From Bradyrhizobium paxllaeri (GTDB taxonomy: Bacteria > Pseudomonadota > Alphaproteobacteria > Rhizobiales > Xanthobacteraceae): a stretch of DNA of 64,000 nt. The stretch is taken from NCBI RefSeq assembly GCF_001693515.2, contig NZ_CP042968.1:8278501-8342500 (forward strand), in the 5' to 3' direction. A program made the position numbers and the translations under genes. A model generated the notes under the pieces. It ran no database searches. It was not told the DNA's origin and saw nothing but the letters and a program-made list of their open reading frames with translations. Of this stretch, positions 7,629 to 16,922 are shown piece by piece (within the stretch, counting starts at the first letter, position 1; each line of letters opens with the position of its first letter).

Positions 7629-10600
7629 ATGCAACACCTGGAGCCGAAACTAAACTTACTCTCACAAGAGTACGTTCTTGTTCAAGCGTGGAAGAAGACT
7701 TCAGCCTACATTCGTTATCACAACTGGTTCGCTGATACGCTGGAGCTGGATCGGACGGCTGCAGATCTGCCAAGGTTTATTAGACGTCTCGCGCGGCGAT
7801 TGCGCACAGGACGTTATGAGCTTGGCGAGCTTTCTATTGTGCCAGCACCAAAAAGCCATCCGTGGTCCATAAGCAAAGATGGCAAATGGAGGCCACTAAA
7901 CCGCCGCCAAGTGAAGATTCGTCCATTAGCCCAAGTCCCTCTGGCCGACCAAGTTGTTGCAACCGCAATACTTCTTTGTCTCAGCGAGCGTGTGGAGACC
8001 ACGCAGGGTAATCCGGTGGTGGACGTAAGGGAGCCTTCCCAGCGTACTGTAGTGAGCTCATACGGCAACCGCTTGTTTTGCGATTTTGATCCTAATCGAA
8101 AATCGCTTGTGCATCGTTGGGGGTCAACCAAACTATATCGCGCCTACTTCCAAGACTACCGGACCTTCCTTACCAGATCTGAGATCGTTGCTGCCGAAAG
8201 TGCCGGAAGTATGAGGGCGTTTGTCTTTCAGACGGATCTCAAGCAATTCTACGATAGAGTGCGACCCGCTCTTCTCCAAAACAAGTTCGATGATATTTTG
8301 CTTGCAGACGATGACCCTGGCTTTCGTAAGCTGGTCAGCGACTTCTTTAAATGGCAGTGGAGATCCGGGTCAGATCAGAGAGCGGAGGAGTACGCTTCCG
8401 CAGTGGGTTTGTCCGACTACACCGAAGTTGCGCTCCCGCAGGGCTTGGTGTCCGCCGGTTTCTTCTCCAATATTGTTCTCGTCGATTTCGACGCCAAATT
8501 AAGGGACAATTTTGGCAGCGAAGTCATCTCTGGTATTTGGCTAAACGATGCCTGCCGCTATGTAGATGATCTTCGACTCACCATTACTCTATCTCCGGGG
8601 GTTGATCCAGCCGACGTGCAGCTCAGTTTATTTAACTGGGTAGGCAGGTTGCTGAACGAAGAAGCTCCCGGCCTGTTGCTCGAGCCGGATAAGACGAAGA
8701 TCGCCGAGTTTGGTGGAGAAGACAATCGACTCGTCCGCCAATCGCGAAAAATGGAGCGGATACAAGCCGCGATATCTGGCGGCTTCGATGCAGCGGGAGG
8801 TGAAGAGGTTATCCAGGCGATCGAAGCACTTGTGCGATCGCAGGTTGCCCTAAATCATTCTAGCGACGCAGGAAGACCAAACGCACTGAAGGCCCTGTCT
8901 GATGTTAGAGACGAGACAATTGGGCGCTTCGCGGCTGTGCGTTTCCGCACAACTTATCGCTCCCTGCGTCCCTTGCTTGATGACCGATCACTTGCTGAGA
9001 GTAGTGACCTCGGCGAGGAAACGTTCCGCCTCCAGCGCCTCACTCAAGGGGAGCTTGACGACGAGGCGAAAATGTTCTCGCTAACGTTGATTGATAGATG
9101 GGTCGCGGACCCATCTAATGTAAGACTTCTCCGGGTCGCGCTAGATTTATGGCCATCACCGAATATTCTAAAGGAGATACTTGGTCTGCTCGTGCCATAT
9201 CTGCAGCGGAGACAAGGGCAGGGCTCATCTCGTGAAATAGCCCTCTACTGCCTAGCAGAGGTCCTCCGAGCGGGAGCAACTGAGACGGGCTTCGTTGAAG
9301 ACGACGAATCCTTTCCAAACGGGGTCGATCTTGCAGAGTACCGCTCTTTGCTCCTCGAGGTCGCAGCCAGAATTGATATCGCTCCTTTAGGCACGATCCC
9401 ATGGTTCCTGAGGCAGCAGGCGCTACTATATCTTGCTGCTCATAATCCCAGGCGCGCTCGATTGCCTCGACGGCGTACGGCAGAAAATAGATACCGCAGG
9501 ATGTTGCGCTTTCTAGCCGGGCAACATGATCAATTTAAAAATGCGGATTACGCAATCCTTGCAATTGTAAGTCGCAGATCATTTCTATCGCTTGGCAAGG
9601 CTTTAGAACTTATCTTGCCGTCCATCAATGACCGACGTTTCGCTGAAATCGCGGCTCGCGATATTGAGCTAGCCAGAGATATCTATCGAGCTAGAAACAT
9701 ATTTGTTTCGCCTGATAGCGGCATTGCGGAAGATTTGGGGGTAGCACAGTTTTCATCCGCCCAAGGCATGACGCCTCTTAGAGAGATAGTAGCGGGCGAT
9801 CCACTCAATCTGTTGCGAAACGAGATAGGTGTCTTAAGTTTTGCCTTGGCGTTCATTCGCGAAGTACGACGGGGACAAGTTCCAGCGATTGCAACGCCGT
9901 CTACAGTTCAAGTGAGCCTTGAGGAAGACGGCAAGTATGCTTTCGTGAGCAGATTAGCTTTTCGACCAATCGAAGTCTCCAGCACTTACCGATCAATTTA
10001 CACACCTCCAGAATGGGCTACCGAAGGCCAAGAATGGCGCTTCCAGCTTGGCTATCTGCTTCGCTACATTCTTACCGCGCGTATTGATTTCACGCTTCCA
10101 GCGAATTCGGCTTCATGGAAGGAGGAAGCATCAATCTATCGACCAACCCAGGGGCACTGGTACCAGCGACAGTATGGTTTCTTCAATGGTCATGAAGCCT
10201 TTGGTGATGACTGGCTTCCGATCTCTCAGTTTACTCAGGATTTTTTATTCTCGTTGTTGCGGTGGCCAGGTTGCCGCGCTGGCGGAGTAGATGGCGACAC
10301 TCTCCCGATAGATGCCGTCGAATCAAAAGTCGCTGGAGAGCTTGACAGAGCGAGGGAGCAAATTGGCAAAGCGACCGGAATTTTGATGCTTCCTGTTGCG
10401 GCTCCCATTCCTGGTGTGCGTGCAGGCGGACGGCCCCTGCGGGGCTGCGTCGTTCAATCTGTGACACCAGACGATGCTGACTTTTCAAAATTTGGACCGG
10501 AGATGTCGGATCCAGCAATTCGTAAAGAGCATCGCAATCACCTGTCGTCAGCATTGGCAGCTGTTGAAAAAATGCTGGACCTGCGAGACACGCACAAAAA

Positions 10601-11315
10601 TCAAAATAAGCGGTTGGACTGGCTAATCTTACCGGAGCTTTCTGTTCATCCGCGTGACGTTCGGACGCACCTGGTTCCGTTTGCGCGCGCGTTCAAAACT
10701 ACAATCTTGGCCGGCCTCACCTATGAGCAGGTCTTTTCGGGAGGGCTCCTCGTAAACTCGGCTGTCTGGATCATTCCTCGGATGGTCCCTGGGCAGGGTT
10801 TGCAAACGATCGTGCGACGCCAGGGAAAGCAGAATCTTTCGCCAATGGAGGCCCCATTCAACAATCCGGTGTCCACTATTATGGGTTTTCGTCCGTGTCA
10901 GTGGCTCGTCGGTTACGAATGGTCATCCAACTCCGACGCATCCCCACTCTGGCTAACAGGGGCAATTTGTTATGATGCGACGGACTTAGAACTTGCTTCT
11001 GATCTCCGTAGTCGATCCGATGTTTTCGCAATTCCTGCTCTAAATCGAGATGTGGGAACCTTCGACCAGATGGCGCAAGCATTGCATTATCACATGTACC
11101 AACTCGTAATTGTAGCAAACAACGGAACGTTCGGCGGCAGTAATGCGCATCTTCCGAAGGGTGGACCTTACCAGCGGCAAGTGTTTCACACTCACGGACA
11201 ACCTCAGGCAAGCATCTCATTCTTCGAGATAGATGACATCGCCGAGATGAAAGAGCGACGGCAGCATGGCTTAGATGGGAAAGGGCAATGGAAATATCCG
11301 CCAGCCGGTTACTAA
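7629..11315 (+). CDS. Reverse transcriptase-nitrilase fusion, UG1 / DRT type 1 anti-phage protein
   Basis: 1228 aa from the ATG at 7629 (GGGGAAG ribosome site); a TTG start 19 codons upstream is possible but less supported. The RT domain shows motif A TDLKQFYDRV (Asp near 203), motif B LPQGLVSAGF (near 270) and catalytic YVDD (near 311-314). After a long helical middle, residues ~918-1215 form a nitrilase/carbon-nitrogen hydrolase domain: Glu in LILPELS (near 1003), Lys in RRQGKQNLSP, and Cys in AICYDATD (near 1114), a complete E-K-C triad. RT plus C-terminal nitrilase is the layout of the UG1 group, shown to be an anti-phage system (DRT type 1). Both active sites look intact. Codon use is more AT-rich than in the chromosomal flanks, consistent with transfer. 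Its activity here is inferred. Confidence 0.9.
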   Translation: MQHLEPKLNLLSQEYVLVQAWKKTSAYIRYHNWFADTLELDRTAADLPRFIRRLARRLRTGRYELGELSIVPAPKSHPWSISKDGKWRPLNRRQVKIRPLAQVPLADQVVATAILLCLSERVETTQGNPVVDVREPSQRTVVSSYGNRLFCDFDPNRKSLVHRWGSTKLYRAYFQDYRTFLTRSEIVAAESAGSMRAFVFQTDLKQFYDRVRPALLQNKFDDILLADDDPGFRKLVSDFFKWQWRSGSDQRAEEYASAVGLSDYTEVALPQGLVSAGFFSNIVLVDFDAKLRDNFGSEVISGIWLNDACRYVDDLRLTITLSPGVDPADVQLSLFNWVGRLLNEEAPGLLLEPDKTKIAEFGGEDNRLVRQSRKMERIQAAISGGFDAAGGEEVIQAIEALVRSQVALNHSSDAGRPNALKALSDVRDETIGRFAAVRFRTTYRSLRPLLDDRSLAESSDLGEETFRLQRLTQGELDDEAKMFSLTLIDRWVADPSNVRLLRVALDLWPSPNILKEILGLLVPYLQRRQGQGSSREIALYCLAEVLRAGATETGFVEDDESFPNGVDLAEYRSLLLEVAARIDIAPLGTIPWFLRQQALLYLAAHNPRRARLPRRRTAENRYRRMLRFLAGQHDQFKNADYAILAIVSRRSFLSLGKALELILPSINDRRFAEIAARDIELARDIYRARNIFVSPDSGIAEDLGVAQFSSAQGMTPLREIVAGDPLNLLRNEIGVLSFALAFIREVRRGQVPAIATPSTVQVSLEEDGKYAFVSRLAFRPIEVSSTYRSIYTPPEWATEGQEWRFQLGYLLRYILTARIDFTLPANSASWKEEASIYRPTQGHWYQRQYGFFNGHEAFGDDWLPISQFTQDFLFSLLRWPGCRAGGVDGDTLPIDAVESKVAGELDRAREQIGKATGILMLPVAAPIPGVRAGGRPLRGCVVQSVTPDDADFSKFGPEMSDPAIRKEHRNHLSSALAAVEKMLDLRDTHKNQNKRLDWLILPELSVHPRDVRTHLVPFARAFKTTILAGLTYEQVFSGGLLVNSAVWIIPRMVPGQGLQTIVRRQGKQNLSPMEAPFNNPVSTIMGFRPCQWLVGYEWSSNSDASPLWLTGAICYDATDLELASDLRSRSDVFAIPALNRDVGTFDQMAQALHYHMYQLVIVANNGTFGGSNAHLPKGGPYQRQVFHTHGQPQASISFFEIDDIAEMKERRQHGLDGKGQWKYPPAGY

Positions 11316-11364
11316 TCTCACGTCTGAACGCGAGCGAGAAGAAATCAGGCGGGCCTTCTGGGCG

Positions 11365-12273
11365 TTACATCCGATTTGAGAATCGGTTCATGGCGCTCAT
11401 GAGCTGCATACGCGGCTCGACACTTCTAAGATAAACGGCTGTCTGCAGAAATTTGATCTCTTCAGCCTGGCTCGCTTCGTCTACGTCTATATACCAGGAC
11501 CGCGGTCGCCCATCGGAACCATCGCTCCAGCGATAGCCCCGTTTCTTCAAGGTTTCCTTCAGTTCAAATGGGGAGTTCTCCGCCCAGATGCGAACAGATT
11601 TGCGACGCGCCCGTTCCAGCAGCAGGGCGAAGGCTGACCGATTCAGTTTTGGGATGTCGAACGCCAAGATCTCCATCAACGCCCTACAATCGTCGATGGC
11701 GCGGTGTGCGTGGTGGAATAGACCAGCTCCGGCCAAAAGATAACCGAGACGAGAACCATCGAAGCCGTGTTTGCGCCACTCAATTTCCGTAGCTGAGCAT
11801 GCCCAAGGCTTGCTCTCGAATTCCGGCCAGTAGCGTTCCGCAAATTTCCGATCGAAGTTTGCATTGTGGGCAACGATCAGCACCGCGTCGGAGGCGAATG
11901 AAGCAACGGCATCGGCATCGATACGACGACCGGATACCATGTCATCAGTGATACCGGTGAGTTCCGAAATTTCCTCGGGGATAGGAATTGACGGTTCGTT
12001 AAGAGATGAAAAGACGCCAGTAATAGCCGCAATTTTATCGTCGGGCAGATAGGTGAACTTGACCATTGCAAGTTCGAGGACCTCGTCCAGTACGGTGTTC
12101 AACCCGGTTGTTTCGACGTCTATGAGTATGCCTGTTCTAACAATCTGGCCGTTGCAAGGGGCAAATTCGCTTCGTGGGACAAGCTTGCGCAACACTCGAT
12201 AATCAGACGATCGAGCTAATATCTCAGCCATTTCTGCGAGATTGATGTTTTCCGACGACATGGTAGTGACCAT
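11365..12273 (-). CDS. DnaQ-like DEDDh 3'-5' exonuclease
   Basis: About 302 aa, convergent with the RT gene (49 bp between stops). Exo motifs are visible: LIDVETTGLN (Asp/Glu pair, ExoI), VAHNANFDRKF (ExoII) and HRAIDDCRAL (ExoIIIepsilon His and Asp), with ELTGITDDMV between as in DNA polymerase III epsilon relatives. The C-terminal ~100 residues have a separate compact part with FELKETLKKRGYRW and DGRPRSWYIDVDE, seen in some stand-alone DnaQ-type proteins. It should degrade single-stranded DNA or RNA from the 3' end. The start is uncertain: ATG at 12273 is used, with ATG at 12261 possible; no strong ribosome site is visible. It may be a separate gene or an accessory of the neighbouring RT. 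Confidence 0.85.
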   Translation of the reverse strand: MVTTMSSENINLAEMAEILARSSDYRVLRKLVPRSEFAPCNGQIVRTGILIDVETTGLNTVLDEVLELAMVKFTYLPDDKIAAITGVFSSLNEPSIPIPEEISELTGITDDMVSGRRIDADAVASFASDAVLIVAHNANFDRKFAERYWPEFESKPWACSATEIEWRKHGFDGSRLGYLLAGAGLFHHAHRAIDDCRALMEILAFDIPKLNRSAFALLLERARRKSVRIWAENSPFELKETLKKRGYRWSDGSDGRPRSWYIDVDEASQAEEIKFLQTAVYLRSVEPRMQLMSAMNRFSNRM

Positions 12274-12595
12274 CAATTGGAAGCGTTAGCTAGAGAGGAA
12301 CAACCAATGCGTTTCTAAACCAGCTCGATCACAAAAATCGTTCTGATCGCTACAAAGGTCCTAGGTAACTCCTTGCAGTAAACGCACGGCGGCGCAATGC
12401 GAGGCTCAGATCAAGCCCATCCAAGATCAATCCGGAATTTAGGTGGGCTACCTTAATGCTCGTTGTCTGATTATATCCTCATTCTCCCTTGGATGGGAGG
12501 AGCCTGGGCGGAGCGATCAAACTCCAAATCCTGGACTTCACTCCCCTAGGGCTCCCCAACCCACTCGGAAGTACATTTCATCTAAGCCGTTCAAG

Positions 12596-12652
12596 GTGTT
12601 TGGCGTGTGGGACCCCAACCTTCACAGGGTTAGGGTCCGGCGCGCCAAACAC
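12596..12652 (+). repeat. 57-nt hairpin enclosing island motif copy 2
   Basis: Outer arms GTGTTTGGCG (12596-12605) and CGCCAAACAC (12643-12652) are perfectly complementary. Inner arms GGACCCCAACC (12610-12620) and GGTTAGGGTCC (12628-12638) pair with one mismatch. The tip is AACCTTCACAGGGTT (12617-12631), loop TTCACAG. No U-tract follows directly, so this is not a standard terminator. Confidence 0.7.
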
Positions 12653-12911
12653 GGTTAAACCGAACTCAGATTCTTGCGCCCGGGCTTAAAAGATAAGCCA
12701 GCGTTTATTTTGACGGCAGGTTATGGGCGGCTCAAGACGGCGCAGATCGCCCGCATCCGACTGCTGACTGTAATTCGGCGCGCTGTTTGCCCCCCGATCG
12801 GCGTCGAAGGTTGACCCCAGCCGGTACCAACTCTTGAATCGTCCGCGGAAAATTCAAGCCGATACGGGTCAAAGTTCGGCGCTTAATCTTTTCTTATTCG
12901 TGCGGACGCCG

Positions 12912-12919
12912 CGAGGCTG
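12912..12919. repeat. Left target-site duplication of the IS66 element
   Basis: CGAGGCTG, repeated exactly at 15542-15549. Eight bases is the length expected for IS66. Confidence 0.9.
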
Positions 12920-12996
12920 GTACGCATACGACGAAGACCGCCTGATTGACGCATGCGCGCGGGCGCGGCGGGCTCTATGATGGCGTTGCGTGAAGG

Positions 12997-14661
12997 TCAG
13001 GCGGCCTGCTGACCGGCGGCTTGGCGCAGGAGTTTCCATTCCCAGGGCAGCAGTTCGTGCAGACGCGAAGCGGGAAGATCGGCGATACGGGCGAGGACGT
13101 CGGCGAGCCAAGCCTTGGGATCGACGTCGTTGAGGCGACAGGTCGTGATCATCGTCAGCATGATGGCGGCACGGTTGGCGCCACGCTGGCTGCCGGCGAA
13201 GGTCCAGTTGCGCCTTCCCAATGCGATGCCTCTCAATGCGCGCTCAGCACAATTGTTGGTCAAGCAGATCCTGCCATCGTCGAGGAAGCTGGCGAAGTCG
13301 TCCCAGCGCCTGAGCATGTAGTTGATCGGCTTCAGGACATCGGAGGAGCGCGAGAGGGTTTCGCGCTCACGCAGCAACCAGGCGCGCATGTCATCGAGAA
13401 GCGGCTTGCTGTTTTCCTGGCGCACGGCGCGCCGCTCGTCGGCGCCACGGCCGTTGATGGCGCGCTCGATCTCGAACAACGCATCGAGGCGCTTGACCGC
13501 CTCCAGCGCGATCGGAGAGACCGGCTTGCCCTTCTTACCTTCCCGAGCATTTTTCTCGATGTCAGCCAGCTCGAAGAAGCCCCGCCGCGCATGGGCAAAG
13601 CAAAACGCCGGCGTCATCGGCAGCACTTTCCGCTGCGGGTCGAACAGCGGCTCGAAGCCGCTGTAACAGTCGCACTGCAGGATACCCGTGAAGGCGGCCA
13701 GATGCTTCTGGGGGTGCTCGCCTCGTCGGTCGCTCGAGGCGTAATAGACCGCCGCCGGCGGCGCAGGCCCGGCGAAGGGCCGGTCATCCCGCACATAAGT
13801 CCAGATCCGCCCGGTCGTGCACTTGCCCTTCGCCAGGATACGGATGGTGGTGTCATCGCCATGCAGGCGCTCGGCCGCGAGCACATGGCGTTCGATCAAG
13901 TGGAAGAGCGGCATGACGGCGAAGGTCCCGTGGCCGACCTGATCGGCCAGCGTCGACAACGGCAGGTCGATCCCTTCGGCCTTGAAGCGCGCACTCTGGC
14001 GGTTGAGCGGGATATGCATGCCGAACTTGTCGAACAGCATCGTCGCCAGCAATTGTGGGCCGATGAAGCCACGCGGCGTGGCATGAAACGGCGCCGGCGG
14101 CTGGCTGATCTTCTCGCAATCGCGGCAGGTAAATTTCTCCCGTACCGTCTCGATCAGCTTGAAGCGCCGCGGGATCTCCTCCAGCGTCCCGGTCACATCC
14201 TCACCGATCTTCGCCAGCCGCGATCCACCGCAGCAGGCACAGGTCGTTGGAGCTTCAATGACGACGCGCTCGCGTTCGATGTCATCCGGCCATGGCTTGC
14301 GCACCGGCCGCTTGCGCATGAAGGGGCGGACGTTCTGCGTCTTCGCCGCGGCGGCCTGCGCGGCAAGCTCATCCTCGCTCGCCGTGGTGACGAGCTCTTC
14401 CAGCTCCAGCTCCAGCTGCTCGAGCAGCCGTGCCGTGCGTTCGGAGCGTTGCCCGTACAGTTCGCGTTTCAGCTTCTCGATCCGCAGCTCGAGATGCGCG
14501 ATCAGCGCCTCGGTATCCGACAGTTGCGCCTGCGCATTCGCGGCTTGCGCCTGCCAGTTGGCAGCCACCGCCTCAGCTCGCAGCCGTGCCTCACGCTCGG
14601 CCTGCAGCGCCGCCAGGGCACTGACGAGGTCCGATGGAAGATCGTCCGGCTTCGATATCAT
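12997..14661 (-). CDS. tnpC: IS66 transposase TnpC
   Basis: 554 aa, the DDE transposase of the element. It opens with a leucine-rich coiled coil (about residues 15-75), then a zinc-finger-like CACCGGSRLAKIGEDV region, then the catalytic domain with Asp in LHGDDTTIR, Asp in LQCDCYSGFEPL and Glu in NNCAERALRG. Length and motifs are normal for IS66 TnpC. A long open frame on the opposite strand (13021-14742) is a shadow of its high-GC codons. Confidence 0.95.
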   Translation of the reverse strand: MISKPDDLPSDLVSALAALQAEREARLRAEAVAANWQAQAANAQAQLSDTEALIAHLELRIEKLKRELYGQRSERTARLLEQLELELEELVTTASEDELAAQAAAAKTQNVRPFMRKRPVRKPWPDDIERERVVIEAPTTCACCGGSRLAKIGEDVTGTLEEIPRRFKLIETVREKFTCRDCEKISQPPAPFHATPRGFIGPQLLATMLFDKFGMHIPLNRQSARFKAEGIDLPLSTLADQVGHGTFAVMPLFHLIERHVLAAERLHGDDTTIRILAKGKCTTGRIWTYVRDDRPFAGPAPPAAVYYASSDRRGEHPQKHLAAFTGILQCDCYSGFEPLFDPQRKVLPMTPAFCFAHARRGFFELADIEKNAREGKKGKPVSPIALEAVKRLDALFEIERAINGRGADERRAVRQENSKPLLDDMRAWLLRERETLSRSSDVLKPINYMLRRWDDFASFLDDGRICLTNNCAERALRGIALGRRNWTFAGSQRGANRAAIMLTMITTCRLNDVDPKAWLADVLARIADLPASRLHELLPWEWKLLRQAAGQQAA

Positions 14662-14708
14662 GAAGCCATTGAATCAGATCAAGCAGCAGATTCAAACCGT
14701 AAAAGCGG

Positions 14709-15056
14709 CTATCCGACCCGCGTCGGCCGATGGGTTTCTTGAGGGTTACGCCAATCGATCCCGGACAGCAGATAGCTCAACTGCGCCGGCGAGATCGTTA
14801 CCGATTCTCCGGCAACCGATGGCCAGATGAACTTTCCTCTCTCGAGTCTTTTTGTGAACAAGCAGGCTCCCTGGCCATCGTGCCAGATCGCCTTCACAAG
14901 ATCGCTGCGGCGACCGCGGAAGACGAACAGATGACCGCTGAGCGGGTCTTTGTGCAGCACCTCCTGCACTTGGAGTGCCAGCGACGGAAAGCCTCTGCGC
15001 ATATCCGTGTAGCCTGTCGCGAGCCACACTCGCACATTCCCCGGTATCGCAATCAT
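14709..15056 (-). CDS. tnpB: IS66 accessory protein TnpB
   Basis: 115 aa starting MIAIPGNVRVWLATGYTDMR, the standard TnpB opening, with HLFVFRGRRSDLVKAIWHDGQG in the middle. The ATG at 15056 overlaps the tnpA stop by 4 bp (ATGA). Required for transposition in this family; its biochemical role is not settled. Confidence 0.93.
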   Translation of the reverse strand: MIAIPGNVRVWLATGYTDMRRGFPSLALQVQEVLHKDPLSGHLFVFRGRRSDLVKAIWHDGQGACLFTKRLERGKFIWPSVAGESVTISPAQLSYLLSGIDWRNPQETHRPTRVG

Positions 15057-15454
15057 CGGCGTCCAAGCACATCGAGGACCCGCGCCAACGCCTCCGAATC
15101 GACGTGCGCATCCACCCGGATGCACCGTCGGTTGCCGAGATCGATCTCTATCAATCCAGTACGCGCGGCTGCCACGGAGCGAACTCGGCCATCAACCGTA
15201 GGCAAAAGCCTCGGAGTTTCCTCAGCCGATGCCGCTACGGCAGCGATCTGCACCGGCGTAAAAGATGGTACAACTTGTTCCGATGTCCGTGCTTGTCGAC
15301 GCCAGGTAAACACCAAGCTGGCCGCTACTCCGTTGCGACGCGCAACCTCAGTCACCTTCGCGCCCGGCGCCAATGTCTCCTCGACAATCCGTGCCTTGTC
15401 GTCCTGCGACCAGCGCCGCCGCCGCTCCAGCCCACCCAAAACCTCGACCCGCAT
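15053..15454 (-). CDS. tnpA: IS66 accessory protein TnpA
   Basis: 133 aa. The N-terminus RRRRWSQDDKARIVEETLAPG followed by VTEVARRNGVAASLVFTWRRQ is a helix-turn-helix of the IS3/IS66 OrfA type, which binds the element ends. Intact and first in the three-gene transposition operon. Confidence 0.93.
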   Translation of the reverse strand: MRVEVLGGLERRRRWSQDDKARIVEETLAPGAKVTEVARRNGVAASLVFTWRRQARTSEQVVPSFTPVQIAAVAASAEETPRLLPTVDGRVRSVAAARTGLIEIDLGNRRCIRVDAHVDSEALARVLDVLGRR

Positions 15455-15541
15455 CGCCTGATGACCTTAAAGCTAGACTTAAGGCCACACGCTTCGCGAA
15501 TTGCCACCCGTCACGCAAGACGGCCCCCGTCGGATGCGTAC

Positions 15542-15549
15542 CGAGGCTG
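15542..15549. repeat. Right target-site duplication of the IS66 element
   Basis: CGAGGCTG, matching 12912-12919. Confidence 0.9.
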
Positions 15550-15600
15550 CCGCGCCCCTTCTGCCCGGCGTCGGCGGTCGGCAAGGCGAGACTGGTGCCT

Positions 15601-15689
15601 TCAGGGGCCCAATGGCGCTTGGAATGATGCGAACGGCCGATCAGCGATTTCGAATCCTAGTACTCTGCCACGCTAAGCTACGTGGGCCC
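15601..15689 (-). other. tRNA-like remnant
   Basis: On the minus strand a perfect 7-bp acceptor-like pair GGGCCCA (15689-15683) / TGGGCCC (15611-15605) is 71 nt apart inside. It is followed by a D-arm-like AGCTTAGCGTGGCAGAGT and a TTCGAA centre, then GTTCGCATC resembling a T-loop. The anticodon and T stems do not pair well, so it is at best a decayed or chimeric tRNA. It sits in the 533-bp gap (15550-16082) in which I see no protein gene. Confidence 0.3.
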
Positions 15690-16082
15690 GCCGGAAGCCG
15701 TTACGCTGTCATGCCTCCACTCCGAGCTAGTCCAGCGGAATGGAAAAAGCGCTGGTACTTACTCCCGGATCTCTTGGAACGCTGGATTGGCTTTGAGCCG
15801 CGGCCGCAGCATTGTCAGCGGGTGGGACCGGACAAATTTCGCCGGACTGCGTGCTTTCGCAGAGGCAGAGGCCACGAAACGCCAGGTTCGCAACCGGCTT
15901 TACCGACAGATAGATACGACGACCGCTTTCCATGCAACCGCGTTGGCTTGCAAAGTCGATTGCCGAGGAAGATTGAAGGGTCCAAAGATGCTTCGCCTCA
16001 TCCTTCGGCGTGCCCTTTGGTAGCGTGTAAGGAGGGGTGACGAACAGCATAATGAATAATGTCCATTTCATCGTATGACCGC

Positions 16083-16922
16083 TTACTGGGATGGGACTAC
16101 TCTGAGAGATCTTATGGCCTGCTCGATCTGTATTGTGTCCAGCCTGCTCCTAGCGGCGTCGACCGGGGCGCTCGAACTGACCTGGCGCGATGTTTTGGTG
16201 TCATCCACAAAATTTGTTCCGCTCGGAAGTGTGACTGCGGAAATTGGCGCCTTCTCCTCGATTGGAGCCATCGAGATATTGAGCTGTTCATCTACCGAAT
16301 AGCTGCCGCCGAACGTCGCCAAATCGGCGCCGGGTGGAAACGTATAGGTATAGCTTCCGTTGCCAGACATCCTGATTGTGATGTCCGTGTTGTAGATCGG
16401 CCGATCAATCTCGGCCGACGGGGCCGCAAGAATGGCCACCGCTGAGCGCTCAAGCCATGCGCCGATACCGAGATGCTGCGCCAAAGCATGCATTGAAGCA
16501 GTTTGAACGTCGCATCGAAGCTGCTTGTCAGCCATCAACTTTGCCGAAACAAAGGTGAAGTTTATCCCACCGCTTCTTGCGCCTTTTGCGTCAAACTGAA
16601 CGCCCGGTCCGCTTACAGCCCACGTGACAAACCTTGTCGGATTATTGAGGAACGGATTCTTCCTCGTCAAACCGCCGCTGACGTTGACGTTGGTATCAAC
16701 CTTTGGCGCCAAAGTTACCGTGACGAACCACCGCTTGGCGTGGAAACGTCTATACTCCGGCCTGTCAAGCAATCGAAATGCGCCTTGCAGTTCGCAGGCC
16801 GTGTGCGTCAGGATTTCTTGGACAGGAAGTGCGAAATCAGGAGGCACTTCTGGAATAATGGCGCTGCATCCGCTAACAACCAGGACCGCCGACAAAGAAC
16901 AGCTTTTCAACGCTCGTCGCAT
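16083..16922 (-). CDS. Exported lipoprotein, unknown function
   Basis: 279 aa with a lipoprotein signal: MRRALKSCSLSAVLVVSGCS, where VVSGC is a lipobox and Cys19 the likely lipidated residue. The mature chain has about 15 residues of Pro-rich linker then a mixed, beta-rich body (for example RWFVTVTLAPKVDTNVNVSGGL and SYTYTFPPGADLATFGGSYSV). I recognise no family. It would be anchored in a membrane facing the periplasm. It is the most distal of a run of minus-strand genes for exported proteins (16083-19792), separated from the next one by 341 bp. Confidence 0.7.
   Translation of the reverse strand: MRRALKSCSLSAVLVVSGCSAIIPEVPPDFALPVQEILTHTACELQGAFRLLDRPEYRRFHAKRWFVTVTLAPKVDTNVNVSGGLTRKNPFLNNPTRFVTWAVSGPGVQFDAKGARSGGINFTFVSAKLMADKQLRCDVQTASMHALAQHLGIGAWLERSAVAILAAPSAEIDRPIYNTDITIRMSGNGSYTYTFPPGADLATFGGSYSVDEQLNISMAPIEEKAPISAVTLPSGTNFVDDTKTSRQVSSSAPVDAARSRLDTIQIEQAIRSLRVVPSQ

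Larger units (their letters stand above)
12274..12919. other. Intergenic region with a long hairpin
   Basis: 646 bp between the exonuclease gene and the IS66 element. No gene is supported. The notable content is the 57-nt hairpin at 12596-12652, and CTCCC/GGGAG arms around 12485-12500. The right part may be remnant DNA interrupted by the IS. Confidence 0.5.
12920..15541. mobile_element. Complete IS66-family insertion sequence (2622 bp)
   Basis: Terminal inverted repeats begin GTACGCATACGACGAAGACC on the left and GTACGCATCCGACGGGGGCC on the reverse strand of the right end, with 8-bp flanking duplications CGAGGCTG. It carries tnpA, tnpB and tnpC on the minus strand, in the order and with the overlap usual for IS66. 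All three frames are open, so it may be active. Confidence 0.93.

Noticed and set aside
12596..12652. Long hairpin as a rho-independent terminator
   Set aside because: No T-run follows either strand directly, and its tip matches the island hairpin family.
13021..14742. 573-codon open frame on the plus strand
   Set aside because: It lies exactly opposite the IS66 tnpC gene and has no domain; high-GC antisense shadow.
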